Assembly: GCA_031428975.1 (NCBI GenBank)
Contig: JANOYR010000108.1
Span: 1 to 14,798 of the forward strand
Direction of reading: 5' to 3'
Length of the DNA: 14,798 nucleotides
Source of the DNA: JAAFIP01 sp031428975
GTDB taxonomy: Bacteria; Pseudomonadota; Gammaproteobacteria; Burkholderiales; Burkholderiaceae_C
Shown here: positions 14,033 to 14,798 of the stretch, piece by piece
Layout: each line of letters starts with the position of its first letter
How positions within the stretch are numbered: the stretch's first letter is position 1
The notes under the pieces: model-generated
The model's database searches: none
Seen by the model: only the letters and a program-made list of their open reading frames with translations
What the model was told of the DNA's origin: nothing
Program-made: the position numbers and the translations under genes

Positions 14033-14131
14033 GCGCAGGACGGTGGTGCTACTTCAGCGCAGCGGCATCAAGGAGGAGGCCTCGAGGCCGGGGGACAGCC
14101 GCGGAGCTGAAGTAGCGCCGCCGTCCAGTGC
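14033..14131 (+). repeat. hairpin element, copy B (inverted relative to copy A)
   Basis: Arms 14038-14057 and 14107-14126 are inverted repeats, with 18 of 20 Watson-Crick pairs and two U-G pairs (14044/14120 and 14047/14117) if transcribed as plus strand. The stem extends outward, with one mismatch, to 14033 and 14131, including a further G-U at 14035/14129. The core at 14058-14106 contains a perfect palindrome GGCCTCGAGGCC (14078-14089) and an AAGGAGG tract (14070-14076). Arms abut the core directly and are unrelated in sequence to those of copy A. Confidence 0.72.
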
Positions 14132-14185
14132 CAGTACAAAACATGGACAGTGCCGCCAAGCCTCAACAAACGCCCAGCCGAGTTT

Positions 14186-14798
<613 letters not shown>

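Larger units (their letters stand above)
13675..14185. other. 511-bp gap without a supported gene, rich in inverted repeats
   Basis: The interval lies between two minus-strand genes (end of the ABC ATPase, start of the YVTN gene). It holds overlapping palindromes at 13690-13729 and two copies of a hairpin element at 13843-13943 and 14033-14131. Short plus-strand open frames cross the repeats (for example an ATG-initiated frame ending at 14007), but they have no ribosome site at proper spacing and run through the repeat copies, so I do not call them genes. No poly-T tract follows the stems to make them classical terminators. Confidence 0.7.

Overview
The window looks like chromosome of a betaproteobacterium in the order Burkholderiales, most likely a Comamonadaceae relative. 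The basis is a moderately high GC content, a Bug-family (tripartite tricarboxylate transporter, TTT) binding protein, abundant LysR regulators, and metal-efflux genes of a type common in that family. This is inference from gene content; no rRNA or tRNA is present to confirm it.

Layout from left to right. (1) 1-1223, minus strand: the head of a heavy-metal RND efflux operon. It holds a small secreted Cys/His protein, a small periplasmic protein and the start of a TolC-type outer-membrane lipoprotein that runs off the left edge. (2) 1253-4437: a LysR regulator divergent from a threonine-synthase-like PLP enzyme and a Bug periplasmic binding protein, probably an amino-acid or organic-acid catabolism unit. 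(3) 4452-6469: a metal-response module. A CadR/PbrR-type MerR regulator, with a Cys triad spaced as in CadR, is divergent from a short CDF-type cation transporter. The transporter is translationally coupled to an HMA-MauE/DoxX fusion protein. The shared promoter has the 19-bp spacer typical of MerR control. (4) 6579-9661: a LysR regulator divergent from a GDSL lipoprotein esterase, followed by a dienelactone-hydrolase-family enzyme. (5) 9759-13674, minus strand: a tight cluster of YVTN beta-propeller protein, polysaccharide deacetylase, sterol-desaturase-family membrane protein and secreted glycerophosphodiester phosphodiesterase, suggesting a cell-envelope or lipid role. (6) 13675-14185: a 511-bp gap without a convincing gene, holding a dense palindrome cluster and two copies, in opposite orientation, of an unusual hairpin element. 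(7) 14186-14798, minus strand: the C-terminal part of a polar-amino-acid ABC transporter ATPase that runs off the right edge.

The most unusual signal is the pair of elements at 13843-13943 and 14033-14131. Each has a 49-bp core (45 of 49 bases identical between copies, opposite orientation) framed by long inverted-repeat arms. The arm sequences are unrelated between copies, yet each pairs with its own partner. The G-T pairs in the stems are all compatible with RNA made from the same orientation of the core, which is what selection on an RNA fold would leave. I do not recognise this element.
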